A DNA stretch of 64,000 bases from Amylostereum areolatum. Taxonomy: Eukaryota; Basidiomycota; Agaricomycetes; Russulales; Stereaceae. Where the stretch lies: NCBI GenBank assembly GCA_012932865.1, contig SAXG01000063.1, forward strand, positions 207,190-271,189. Direction: 5' to 3'. Numbering within the stretch: position 1 is the first letter of the stretch; each line of letters starts with the position of its first letter. The notes beneath the pieces were generated by a model, which saw nothing but the letters and a program-made list of their open reading frames with translations, was not told the origin of the DNA and searched no databases. Shown one piece after another: positions 1 through 10,422 of this stretch. A program made the translations under genes and the position numbers.

Positions 1-978
1 ACCAACGTGGTGACTTCTGTTGCATATTCACCCAGTGGGGCTCACATCATCTCAGGCTCAGTTGATAAGACAATCCGCATCTGGGATGCAGAGACAGGGC
101 ATGCAGTGGGACAGCCTCTAGAAGGTCACACCAGCATAGTAACTTTTGTTGCATATTCACCCAGTGGGGCTCACATCATCTCAGGCTCAGTTGATAAGAC
201 AATCCGCATCTGGGATGCAGAGACAGGGCATGCAGTGGGACAGCCTCTACAAGGTCACACCAACAGGGTGACTTCTGTTGCATATTCACCCAGTGGGGCT
301 CACATCATCTCAGGCTCAGTTGATAAGACAATCCGCATCTGGGATGCAGAGACAGGGCATGCAGTGGGACAGCCTCTAGAAGGTCACACCAGCATAGTGA
401 CTTCTGTTGCATATTCACCCAGTGGGGCTCACATCATCTCAGGTTCATATGATAAGACAATCCGCATCTGGGATACAGAGACAGGGCATGCAGTGGGACA
501 GCCTCTAGAAGGCCACACCAACGGGGTGACTTCTGTTGCCTCTTCACCCAATGGGACCTACATTATCTCAGGCTCAGGGGACCAGACAATCCGCATCTGG
601 GATGCAAATTGTGTGAAACAACATTATGAGAACACCCAGAGTAAGTTCAGTCTTAACATACATTAGTAATATACCATTGATTTGCCCATTTTTTCTCTCT
701 CCACAGCCATGCATATTGGCCAACCCTGTCCAATTGATAATTTTGACTATGAGTCACCCATAACTGCAATCTCATCAACACCAGATTCCACTTTAGAAGA
801 TGGATGGATTATGTGTGGAGACTCACAGTTTCTGCTCTGGGTGCCAGATGAATACCGACTTGGATTGCGATGGCCTGGAACAATGTTGGTTCTTGGGAGG
901 CCCTCACCTGTCATTGACTTTGCTGGAGTAAGGCATGGAACACAGTGGATGGATTGTATTAAGCAGGAGGAGTTTTGA
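1..978 (+). CDS. WD40-repeat protein, 3' part (probable NACHT-WD40 receptor)
   Basis: The reading frame is open from the window edge, so the start lies outside. Exon 1 (1-640) encodes five WD40 blades of 43 residues with the core DKTIRIWD, an intact GH...WD spacing and almost no change between units. A 66-bp intron follows (641-706, GTAAGT...CACAG) and exon 2 (707-978) restores the frame and gives a unique tail with DSQFLLWVPDEYR and WPGTMLVLG. From memory, such a tail (LLWVP..., then HGT..W near the end) is common at the C terminus of Agaricomycete NACHT-WD40 proteins, which act as STAND-type NLR-like sensors; the propeller would be the ligand-recognition part. The NACHT domain itself is not visible here. 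A plain WD40 protein is the alternative. This block is richer in A+T than the genes further right. Confidence 0.8.
10..654 (+). repeat. Tandem WD40 coding repeat, 129-bp unit, about five copies
   Basis: Units begin near 10, 139, 268, 397 and 526. The middle copies are nearly identical at the DNA level, including silent sites, and differ mainly at a few codons (TSV/TFV, SVD/SYD, E/Q before GHT). The last unit is the most diverged and grades into the C-terminal tail. Confidence 0.9.
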
Positions 979-1943
979 ATTTTAGGAGGGAGAAGGGTTA
1001 TGGACAAGTTGGGTTGCAGGACTGTAATTAAGTTGCTATTGATGAGACATTCCTAGTTATGATATATTGAAAGGTTAGCTGGTCTTGCCTCAGACCTCAG
1101 GATCCTCAACAGGCTATTGGATGGCCAGTGTCCCTGTTGAATGCCTTCTGAAACACATCAGTCACAAGCCAACCTATGGACCACACTTCTCATCCACCTT
1201 GGGTATCAATCTCTTACAGCATCATGAGAGCTTTGCCTGCCAGTCAAATGGCTGTAGGAATGTCAAAAGTGCGACAGTGGTCAAACTACAGTTTCCCTTT
1301 CGAACAGTTTTGCTTGGTGGGAGCTCTTCTCACCAACGTGTTGTCGACCCCGCTTACATATACTTGTGCCTCGCTTGGAACATGGGGGCATCGGGGTAGA
1401 AATACCTAAGCCCGCACACCTACTTGGTGCACTCGGTATCAAGCACAGACAAGTCAATTAGAACTGCACAAACGACAAGTGCGAGAACATCAGACGGACG
1501 AGTATTCGCAGTGGGGACTGAGACGAGCACGATACCCTTCTCGACTGGGATTGCGGCCGCATCCACTTCTTTACCCTGTTCGGTTTTCACCATGAACGAC
1601 GGAAGTCAATCTCCGAGCTCGATGAATGCGAGGCTGCTCGTCTTCTCCCCGGCAGCGGCACACATCTCCGCCATGCTCGTCGCCTACTTCGATGGCGGTC
1701 AATGTGCGACCATCGAAGAGAGAACACGCATATAGACTCACAGGAGCAGGTGGAGGATCCTTGGCGAGCCGATCTTCTAGGTGCATCAGTGCACGCGTCA
1801 AATACAACGTCTACTAATGCAGAAGATCAACCTCGATGCTGTCGAACGAAAGGAACACATGCAGTAGTACATATATGTGGTACGAGGTGAGCTGCACGAA
1901 AGACGTCGGGGCGGCGATGATGCGAGGGCCATCTTCCGTGGTT
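979..1943. other. No gene recognised
   Basis: Short overlapping frames occur on both strands but none shows a family motif or a convincing splice pattern. Base composition changes from A+T-rich to G+C-rich at about 1310-1350, which may mark an old junction between the WD40 locus and its present neighbours. Confidence 0.5.
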
Positions 1944-1945
1944 TA

Positions 1946-2220
1946 CTGTACCATTTAAATTGGTTCGCCACCCTGTTGTGACCGTGACAGGCCTGGCGAA
2001 AATTTCCATCCACCAAACCATGTGCGTGAGCGTGACAACAATAAAATTTCGCTGGGCCAAGCGCGCCGGGCGGCCGTGAACGGCCATTTCTAATGGTGAC
2101 ATCATCGGGGTTCAACAAATGGTTTTGCCGGTGACCTTCGTGACGCATGACATCAGAAAAATTTTGCCAATTTTGGCCTCTCTGTGACCCGTGACTGGCG
2201 AACCGATTTAAATGGTACAG
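1946..2220. mobile_element. MITE-like element with about 25-bp terminal inverted repeats and TA target duplication
   Basis: The left end reads CTGTACCATTTAAAT, then TGGTTCGCCA. The right end, reverse-complemented, reads the same with one change (C for T after the AAAT). TA dinucleotides flank both ends (1944-1945 and 2221-2222). The 275-bp interior has no coding potential, which fits a non-autonomous DNA transposon mobilised by a TA-targeting (Tc1/mariner- or PIF-like) transposase. A longer subterminal pairing (GTGACCGTGAC with GTGACCCGTGAC) is also visible. Confidence 0.8.
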
Positions 2221-2388
2221 TATTCCATGTGTAGCAGAAGCAGCGGAGAGCCCGACAAAGGTAGGTCTTTCGCGTTACGATCTAAGTTTTGATGCGTGAA
2301 TGGAGGTGCGGGGAGGGATGTTGGAGAGGCCATAGTTTCCGATGAGGTGAGCGAAAAGAGAGTACACCAGTGGGCCTGTGTCTAAAGA

Positions 2389-2856
2389 TTAGACAACGAA
2401 GGTATGAGGATGGTATGCGAGGATGCGAGAAGGGGGTACAAACTTATCCGAGCGCGAACGTACAGGTTCCTCCATATTCTCACCACCCGACCCCTCGTCA
2501 CCATTCCAGGCTCCGTGCATGTACAGCCAATCGTCCCGCGAGGTTACAGGTGCAAACAAGAGAGCAGCGCAACTGATGAGATGGCCGACGTTGCAAATTT
2601 GGGACCTTTTCCAGCCCAGACGTTTCGAGAACGCAGATGATGCAATGGCCGTAAGGCGTACGCGGCGGCTTGCACGGGTTTTGGTGGTGAAGCTTGGGCA
2701 GAGCCTTGGGAGCAGGCGTCGGGATAGCAGACATAGAATCTGGCCTTTATAGAGCTCACCAGTGGTCAGCACAGCGGATGCGAGAGGACCCTTGCAGGAA
2801 ACGCAATGGATACGACGTTGGGAAGCGGTGAAGGAGAAAGAATGAGGAGAGGTCAT
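2389..2856 (-). CDS. Doubtful hypothetical protein
   Basis: This is a 155-codon frame beginning with a true ATG and a Ser/Thr-rich start that contains IHCVSCKGPLA (one CxxC pair). A donor-like GTGAGC lies after about 32 codons, and several alternative frames stay open beyond it, so the ORF may be a first exon only. I recognise no family. The hAT element has inserted only about 70 bp upstream of the start codon, so any original promoter has been separated from it. Confidence 0.25.
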   Translation of the reverse strand: MTSPHSFSFTASQRRIHCVSCKGPLASAVLTTGELYKGQILCLLSRRLLPRLCPSFTTKTRASRRVRLTAIASSAFSKRLGWKRSQICNVGHLISCAALLFAPVTSRDDWLYMHGAWNGDEGSGGENMEEPVRSRSDKFVPPSRILAYHPHTFVV

Positions 2857-2936
2857 TGTCGACGAGTCCAGACGAATATCTCGGCACCGGCCGGACGCCG
2901 GCCTAGGTCGGCCCGAGAAAATATCGACGCTCCTTC

Positions 2937-3091
2937 TAGTGGTGCCAAAGTTCAGTTCAGTTCAGTTCGGGACCCCTTTTGCCTGAACCTGAACCTGAAC
3001 CAACACATCTGAGGATGAACCAGAACCAGAACCAGAACTGAACCACGGTTCTCGGTTCAAACTCGGTTCGAACCTCGGTTCTAGGTTCACC
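2937..3091 (+). repeat. Left terminal/subterminal repeat array of the hAT element
   Basis: After the 19-bp terminal match comes a run of short GGTTC/GAACC words: CAGTTCAGTTCAGTTC, CCTGAACCTGAACCTGAACC, CCAGAACCAGAACCAG, then CGGTTC-type words. Such subterminal word arrays are typical transposase-binding regions in hAT elements. Confidence 0.8.
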
Positions 3092-6000
3092 TCTGCTACA
3101 GATCATTTAGAGGACTTTGAGAGCTTAAATAGTACAAAAGTAGCATGTTATAGTTGTGTTTCTGAGTATCTAAAGCTATTCAAGAATAGGAACAAGTATA
3201 AATCCAGGATTCCAGGGATATTGCCTCTCAACCCGACACTGTGCCTCCTCCTCTGTACTGAGAAGCTCCGTACGATATGCATCCTTCAAGGTCTGAAGGG
3301 CCTCAAAGCTCTCTGGATTCAGGCGGTTTCTCCAAACTGTACCCGTCTGACCGCCACTCGAAAATGCGCGCTCAGATGCCACAGACGAGCCCTGAATGGC
3401 AAGGTAATCCCGAGCAATGCGAGACAACACAGGGTAGGTTTTTGCATTCCGCTAAGCCCGAGATTAGCTCTCAGATGTACACAATAGATTAGAACAGAAT
3501 ACGTACCCCCCACCATCGAACAGGGTCATCACAGTCAACCAAAGTCGACTCCAAGTAGTCCCAGAATTCTGCACGAGGGTGTACAGGCGGCAGGTCTTTA
3601 ACCTGACTCTTGATACGAGCCTGAAGGAAGTCCATACCATAGCCCTGAGGCTTGGGTGCTAGAGACATATCAATGATTATGTGCGTAGGCTGAGCAGAAT
3701 GAAGCAAACCAGTATGGGAAGCCACATGAGATTTTTGAGAGGTTTCTGACTTGGCATACTCATCATACTAGGGGAGTAGACGGTCAGTTACAAGCAAAGA
3801 ATTTGAAGGAGCAACATACCACCAATTCGAATGCCTTGATGCCCTTCTCAACAATATCATCATCCCAAGATCCTCGGGCATACTCAAGCTTGATAGATGG
3901 ATTTAAACCTAGTACAGCGGATAAGCAAAGAACAAAACAAGGATAGATCACTTACTAAGACATATAAAGTACTTTGGGGACTGTCACGCAATGTTCAACC
4001 ACTTCTGGATTTTGGCAACACCTTTCTCGATACCTGCCTTGACAGGGATATAGCGGTCTTTTGATGCGAGGTGAAGCCATCGCTGTTCCAAGCATTCAAG
4101 AACAGGAAGAGTCTTCCATGCAGTCATCATCTTCTCCGCCAAAAACTCGCCCTGTGCTCGGCGAGGCTCCTACAAGCATAACTTAGTAAGATCCCTGATA
4201 GCACGCACACCTCATTGGCTCACCTCGAGGACTTCCTTCATCAATGTAATAAGATGCCACTCTTGCATAGACAACTGAAAATCAGCGTAGGTCTTGCCCT
4301 TCAGCTTTGGTACATCTGAGCTATCGTCCGCAAGCTTGCAGAATTTGTTGATTGCCTATCGGGTGGTGATGAGCATCATGTCGGACACGAGAAACCTGAT
4401 ACACACTGCACGGTTTGTAAGTGCACGGTCGATGAGATCATACATAGACCCCCAGCGTGTCCGAACCCACTTCAGAAGCTCGAGGGGAGAAAGGCCTTCT
4501 TCCTAGCAGAGCCGAAGCAGATATTTTTTGGCTTGAGGTGATGCACGGTTCTGATAAAACAATAAGAACCCTGCTCAATGACTGAGAATACCACATACTT
4601 GGTTAATGAATGCCAGGATTTTACCCAGAGCGTCGCCGGGATCGAAGTCAACTTCTTCATCATCAGGACAATCATCATCTCCGACATCCGCATCACCAAC
4701 AACCTCGTCGGCATCCTCCTCCTCGTCGACATCCAGCAGACCGAGTGCATCAGCCTCCCAGTCGTAGTTATCAGGTTCAGTATCACCCTCGTCAGCCTCA
4801 TCGGCGTGGGTACCATTTTTTGGCACACGGAAACGGGAGGGTGTCAGACAGACTGTTTCAATAAAATCCTTTGCACCGAGATGTATGGCGTGCTCGAAGC
4901 ATTGCCCACAACGCTCTTTTGCAATCCAACGGCGGCCGTCTGGGTCGTCCAAGACACGTTCCATAACACGGAGGCACTTGTCATTTGTACGGACATTGTC
5001 GGCGGTGGCCCACGCGAGCTGCAAACCCGAATGAGAAGATAAGCCAATGATAAAAAACAAAAAACAAACCTTGTTGCGCATATCATAGCGGTCAATGACC
5101 CGCATCAGCACTGCCGCCGTATTCGCGCCGCTGTGGTTGCCGTCTATTTAAGTGTAGCCAAGGAGCCTGGAGCATAGCTCCCACTCCGTCGGTTGCTCGT
5201 TTGGTGCATCGATAAAGTGTGCCGTAATGGCAATGAAAGGCATGCCCCACTTTGAGGTCCAGCCGTCGAATGTGATTGAGATCTGGCAGGGGAGGTTCTT
5301 ATATGTGCATCAGCGACACGGAGTATGAACACCATGAGGCAGTACATACAGCAAACTCTTCAGCAATGCGCTTGGTGACAGCCTCGGCCTTCTCGATTAT
5401 GCAATTATGCAGTGTTGTACGATGGGGGATATCACTGTCCTTGGTTTCAGGACGTTGATATTTGAGGATCCGTCGGAACGGCGCGCCATCGACAACACCG
5501 AACGACTATATGCATCCGTGTTAGTCTGACACGAAACATCGTAGTGATAACTCTTACCTCGTCCTCGGTCACAACGAACTCCACTATATGGTCGAGGAGG
5601 CCTTCCTTCGTCCACTTTGGGGGTTTGTCCTTCAGGTAATTGGTAAGGGATTGTTGAACAGTGTTGTTGGTCGGGTCCTTGATCTCGATGGTGACGCGAA
5701 TCTCCTCTTCATCCTCGCCAGCGTTCATGTCAACGGTTATGCCGGCAGGGAGAGCGCAGGCATTTGGTTCGATCTTGGCCTGCTTGCACTGATTGAGGTA
5801 GACCCCGCCATGAGTTTCCCATTGTCTAAATCATTCTGTGATCAGCAAACGCGGGTCAAAAGATGGGCCCGACCGAGCGTACCTTTGAATATGCGTGCGC
5901 AAAGTCGACGTGCTTCCGGAGAGCCACGAGTTTGCCTCTGAGCGGCCGTGGTGCCTACAAGCATGTAAGTACCACCGCATTTGTCGGGAAATATGTTTAC

Positions 6001-7287
6001 ATACCTGCATACTTCACACCAGCTTCCTTGCTTGACCTCGCCGTCGATGGTGCGTTCATCCTTGGTAAAGATGAGACGAACGTCGCGAGTACGCGCGTCG
6101 TCATCTCGATGTGCGTGGAATTTATGTCCCTTTGATGGTTTGGACCGTGAGCGTGGGGCACAGCGAGTGCGAGGGAGAAGACCAGCGGAGAACCGCGTGA
6201 CGTGGCACAGCGTGGCGTCGAATCGTCGATGTCGGTGAGGATGGGCACCGTTGTTGAGGTCGCCGAGGGGATGATGGGTGCGGGTGTCGTAGAGGAATGG
6301 TGTTGGGGGGCCGAAGGAAACCGCGTCGGGTGTAAAGGCGGGATCGTTGCAGTCGTTGTTGTCGCCATGAGTCATCGTGGATGCCCAAGATTCAGGGTTC
6401 CGTGGATACGACCATGGGTGTGTCGTGACAGTCGTGGTGAGGGCGTTGAGGACGGAGAGAAGGAGAGCGGATAGGGGAGTGGATAGGGGAGTGGATAGGG
6501 GAGCGGATGGGGGAGCGGATGGGGGAGTATCATAGATGACTGTCAGTGTGAGGAAAAAGAAACGACGGCCGTGGATTACATACCTTCGTGGGCGCCTCCT
6601 GGCACTTCCGGAGGTACACGTCGAGCTCGTCGTCCTCCCTCTCCTTTCCCTTTCCTTTCCTAGCCTGTGCATGGCCTTCGTCGTCTTGTGAGTCCGCGTC
6701 CGGGTAGGCATCTTTGTCATTGCCATCGTCGGTCTTTTCAGCGGACTCGGTGATGCGTGTGCGCTTCAAGGCCGGCTTGTCCGCGCCGGGAGCGACGGCG
6801 GCGCGACGTTTGGGAGTGGATGACGTCGACGTCGACGGCACTAGGAGAAGTGATTAAAAAAAGGGGGCGCAGTGCGATGATAGAACTACATACCGTCGAG
6901 AGAGATTGAATCGGCCGCTTTTCCGAGTGCGCCCTTGAAAATCTCGTCATGAACATTCTGAGTTGTTCTGGGTTGCTTTGGGGTGGGATTTTTGGGCTTG
7001 AAGAAATTGTTGACGGCCTCATTGTTCTTGATATACTTGATTTTGTCCGAGGGCTTTGGTTTTCGACGTCTGCCGCCTGCGATGATGAGCGTGGGGTCAG
7101 GCTGGTCTCGCTCCCCTGCAACATGTGTTCAAGTGAGGAACTGCACAGACAGGAAGTTGCTCACCACGCCCTGGGCGCGAGGTAGTTGCCTCTTTCGTTT
7201 GTGTTGATCCGGACGCCCGAGGAAGCGGATCTTCATCGCCTTCGGAATTATAAAACATGATTTCGGAGGCGTCCTTCAGCTGCCCAT

Positions 7288-7769
7288 TGTCAGCAACGGT
7301 CTACCTGCGATGCAGGTTCAGGACGTCGCGACGAGGTACAAGGCGAGGAGAGACGAGGATAGGATCGAGGGGGGCGGGTGATAACGAAGGTGTGGACCTT
7401 CCCCTGCAGTACTTAGGGAGGATCCCCCAGGTAGCCGGAGAATAGAGAAGGTCGAGATGACCCCTCCTCATAGATTGGTGAGCCCTTATATACATGAGGA
7501 TAAGGACCCAAACGAAGACAAACAAAGCCGGAGTAGGAGTGGGTCAGGACGGACTACGAAGTGGGTACCACGGAGTACGAAGTGGGTCACAACACGAGGC
7601 GAGGTAAGTATGACTCCATGGTCTAGATCATGACCGAGGAAGCCGAGAAGTCCGGTATGCCCGAGGGGCCGGACGCGAGGCGAAGCCGATGCGAAGTCCG
7701 ATGCGAGGTCCGATGGTAAACTATGGTAAAGTAAGGTCCGATGTATATATTTAGGAGGCGTTCATGACA
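7288..7769. repeat. LTR, copy 1
   Basis: TG...CA-bounded repeat of 482 bp. It contains a TATA-like word (CCCTTATATAC near 7484-7494) and a second one (ATGTATATATTTAG near 7741). The 74-codon frame inside it is shared by both copies and matches no retroelement protein that I know. Confidence 0.92.
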
Positions 7770-9597
7770 TTACCCCCAATTCACATTCATTGTCCTCAAT
7801 GACCAGCCAAAAAACATGAACGAATTAAGGCCGGTTCCAAAAACCGAAAAAAAAAATGGGACATTTTTACCTAAAGGGTCTGGCGCTGGTATCGCGTCGC
7901 CTCGACGCTCGGCTGCGCTCTCGCTTTGGGCGAGGCTCTCTTCAGCACTTCGTCGGGGCTCGCTAGCCTACGATCGCCCTGCGACCCTTTACCCGAAGGT
8001 ATCCCGAATACCGTGCGAGCTCTCTCCAAGAGCTCGCTCCATTTACTGCCTCTAGTACCTTCGACCAAAAACGACTTTGCGAAACTAGGTAGTTTCGGTA
8101 GCAAAGTCGCGCGACAGAAGCGAACGAAGTGAGCGTACAGAGCGTGTACAATGGCCGTCTGCGAAAAAAAATTGCCCGAAGGCGAAACCGATGCGAAGAA
8201 TAGCCAATTTAATGCCGAAAACGATGCGAAGAATAGCCAATTCGTCGGCTAGCGCTCCTCGTTTCAAGGATGAGGTGGCCTTTCGGCCCGAACGATGAGC
8301 GAGGGCTTCTAGCGAGGGAGGCGAAGCGGAACCAGTAAAACGACTACGAGGCGGTGCGATGGTGTAAATGTCTTGGCCAATACTTTGATCTGTGGGTCGC
8401 TTCCACATTAGGCCTAAGACCCCGAGGATACCGAGGCGATGCTTGAGTGTAATCTTTAGTTTATTTCTAGAGCCAGCCTGCTCAGGGTCATTACGGACCC
8501 GACGGGTAGCCAATACGTCGGCAAGCGCTTCCCATAGGAATTCGATGCGGTGCTAGTTTAACGAAGGGGATAGCGAAGTCATATGGAAGGATACCCCTAA
8601 AAACCGGGGGGGACGGGATGCTCGTCACGTGTTTATCCTAAACGACCTATTTCCTTGTCTTCAAGCGTCATTCCAGACGCACAAACTTTCCAAGATATCC
8701 AGCGAGAGGTGTACTAATTCAAGCACGGGGCACATCATCCGAAGCTTTCCCTATATGTTTGCCGTAGTTTAATGTGTCATTGCGGACCATGCCTTCTAGC
8801 ATGGGGAGGCGAAGGGGAACCAAGGGGACTTGGACCAGAGCTTTTGTTAAGCCGTTTCCGAGGAACGGAACTGGCCCGTATCGCGACAAAACGAGGCAAT
8901 GGTGGGTAAGTTTAAAACATTCCAGACCCGCTATGCGTGGTCTAGCCCGGTGGCGGTCATTCCAGGACCTGAACGTCATAGTTTAATGAGGTTAACTCCG
9001 ACAGGAGCCTCGTGTCATTGCGGACCCGTGCTTTTCTATGCGAAGCGAACGCAGTTGCCCTTTGATAACGGAGGTAGCTCTCCGACCCGATGATTGTGAT
9101 TCAGGTGACCATTTCGTCGGTCAGCGCTCCTATGACAGGATCCGGTGATGGCCTAACCCCGAAGGGCAGTGATCTCCATTCCAGCGGTGCGTCGGTGATA
9201 CGGCGACTACCATAAGTTTATCGTCCTTGGCGTGGACGCGGGGTAGTTTAACGTCATCTCGGACGTGACGATGCGAAGCGGAGTACAGTAGTCCGAGGCG
9301 AAGCGTTCGGCAGTTGACCAATCCCCGAAGGGAAAGGCATCAAGGCCCAGGCGCTGGGAATTACCAGCTAACCTGTTATAGACCCCTACAGCGCAGGCAT
9401 AAGGCCACAGTGCTGCAACAGTTCCGATTAAGGTATTAGGGCATAGGGCCCGTGCCAACTCGATGTACAGTGCGAGAGTTCGACTTAGATCCGAGGGTGA
9501 CCAGTACGTCGGTCGGCGCTCCCCAAAGGGATATGGCAATGCAAACGTAAAGTACGACGAAGCGACGCGGTGAACGATGAGGAGGATCTCGACCTTA
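7770..9597. other. Internal region of the LTR element, non-coding with dispersed repeat modules
   Basis: All frames are short. Four copies of a module resembling CGTCGGCTAGCGCTCCT occur near 8237, 8517, 9115 and 9508, each preceded by a CCAAT/CCAGT-like word; GTTTAA and 'CATTGCGGACC' words recur between them. No obvious tRNA-complementary primer site follows LTR 1 (first bases TTACCCCCAATTC), and only a weak purine run (GATGAGGAGGA) precedes LTR 2. Confidence 0.75.
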
Positions 9598-10079
9598 TGT
9601 CAGCAACGGTCTACCTGCGATGCAGGTTCAGGACGTCGCGACGAGGTACAAGGCGAGGAGAGACGAGGATAGGATCGAGGGGGGCGGGTGATAACGAAGG
9701 TGTGGACCTTCCCCTGCAGTACTTAGGGAGGATCCCCCAGGTAGCCGGAGAATAGAGAAGGTCGAGATGACCCCTCCTCATAGATTGGTGAGCCCTTATA
9801 TACATGAGGATAAGGACCCAAACGAAGACAAACAAAGCCGGAGTAGGAGTGGGTCAGGACGGACTACGAAGTGGGTACCACGGAGTACGAAGTGGGTCAC
9901 AACACGAGGCGAGGTAAGTATGACTCCATGGTCTAGATCATGACCGAGGAAGCCGAGAAGTCCGGTATGCCCGAGGGGCCGGACGCGAGGCGAAGCCGAT
10001 GCGAAGTCCGATGCGAGGTCCGATGGTAAACTATGGTAAAGTAAGGTCCGATGTATATATTTAGGAGGCGTTCATGACA
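9598..10079. repeat. LTR, copy 2
   Basis: Same length as copy 1 and, by eye, the same sequence throughout. It is followed immediately by the CCCAT target duplication and then by hAT transposase exon-1 sequence. Confidence 0.92.
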
Positions 10080-10249
10080 CCCATTGAGTCCTACGACGCA
10101 TCCGGCATCGTCGTCGGCCATACTGGGTGGGAGAGGATGGGAGGACGCGAAGCAAGTGGTCTGATTTCTTTTTCTTGCATTTCCGGGAGGAGTAGGACAA
10201 GTTCCCACGCCTTCATAGCCACTCCTCGGACTTCAGATCTGCACGTGAC

Positions 10250-10414
10250 TGAACCCCGGTTCGGGCCTGTTCAGTCGGTTCTCCACCGGCCCAAACCTGA
10301 ACCTGAACCAAGTGCCAAATACCAGAACCAGAACCAGAACCAAACTGAACTGGCAGTTCAGTTCGGTCAGTTCGGTTCGGAACCATGGTTCTGAACTGAA
10401 CTTTGGCAACACTA
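10250..10414 (-). repeat. Right terminal/subterminal repeat array of the hAT element
   Basis: This is the same word family as the left end but in inverted orientation: CCTGAACCTGAACC, AGAACCAGAACCAGAACC, several CAGTTCAGTTCGGTCAG-like words, and the terminal CTTTGGCAACACTA. The two arms are alike in word content but not in exact order. Confidence 0.8.
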
Positions 10415-10422
10415 GCTCCTTC

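Larger units (their letters stand above)
7288..10079. mobile_element. Non-autonomous LTR retrotransposon (TRIM/LARD-like), very recent
   Basis: Two 482-bp direct repeats (7288-7769 and 9598-10079) begin with TG and end with CA, and the element is flanked by the 5-bp duplication CCCAT (7283-7287 and 10080-10084). I see no difference between the two LTRs. The 1828-bp interior encodes no gag, protease, reverse transcriptase or integrase. It was therefore mobilised by proteins from another element. Insertion split exon 1 of the hAT transposase. Confidence 0.93.
3176..10121 (-). pseudogene. hAT transposase gene, inactivated
   Basis: Reading leftward: exon 1 starts at ATG 10121 and is cut by the LTR element at 7288; removing the element plus one CCCAT copy restores an open frame. 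Later exons encode a BED-type zinc finger (WCEVC, then LRTHIQR after a 50-bp intron), an RNase H-like core with ITFDGWTSKWGMPF and WATADNVRTNDKC, an acidic insertion, and the C-terminal dimerisation block SSVASERAFSSGG (about 3340-3390), closing at 3176. There are two in-frame stops: TAA at 5148-5150, where the family has a sense codon before IDGNHSGANTAA, and TAG at 4503-4505 between YLLRLC and EEGLSPLELL. Both could arise by one C-to-T change. A further apparent TAG at 4356 sits in what looks like a 51-bp intron, so I do not count it. No functional product is expected. Confidence 0.85.
2937..10414 (-). mobile_element. hAT-superfamily DNA transposon, complete ends, interrupted by a nested LTR element
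   Basis: The ends read TAGTGGTGCCAAAGTTCAG on the left and TAGTGTTGCCAAAGTTCAG on the right (reverse complement). The 8-bp direct duplication GCTCCTTC lies exactly outside both ends (2929-2936 and 10415-10422), the hAT signature. The gene inside is on the minus strand and encodes a recognisable hAT transposase. Total span is 7478 bp; subtracting the 2792-bp LTR insertion and one 5-bp duplication leaves about 4.68 kb for the original element. Confidence 0.93.

Noticed and set aside
4356..4358. A third nonsense codon in the hAT transposase
   Set aside because: It falls at the end of a GTGTGT...GATAG segment whose removal joins ALTNRA to AINKFCKLADDS as expected, so it is better explained as an intron.
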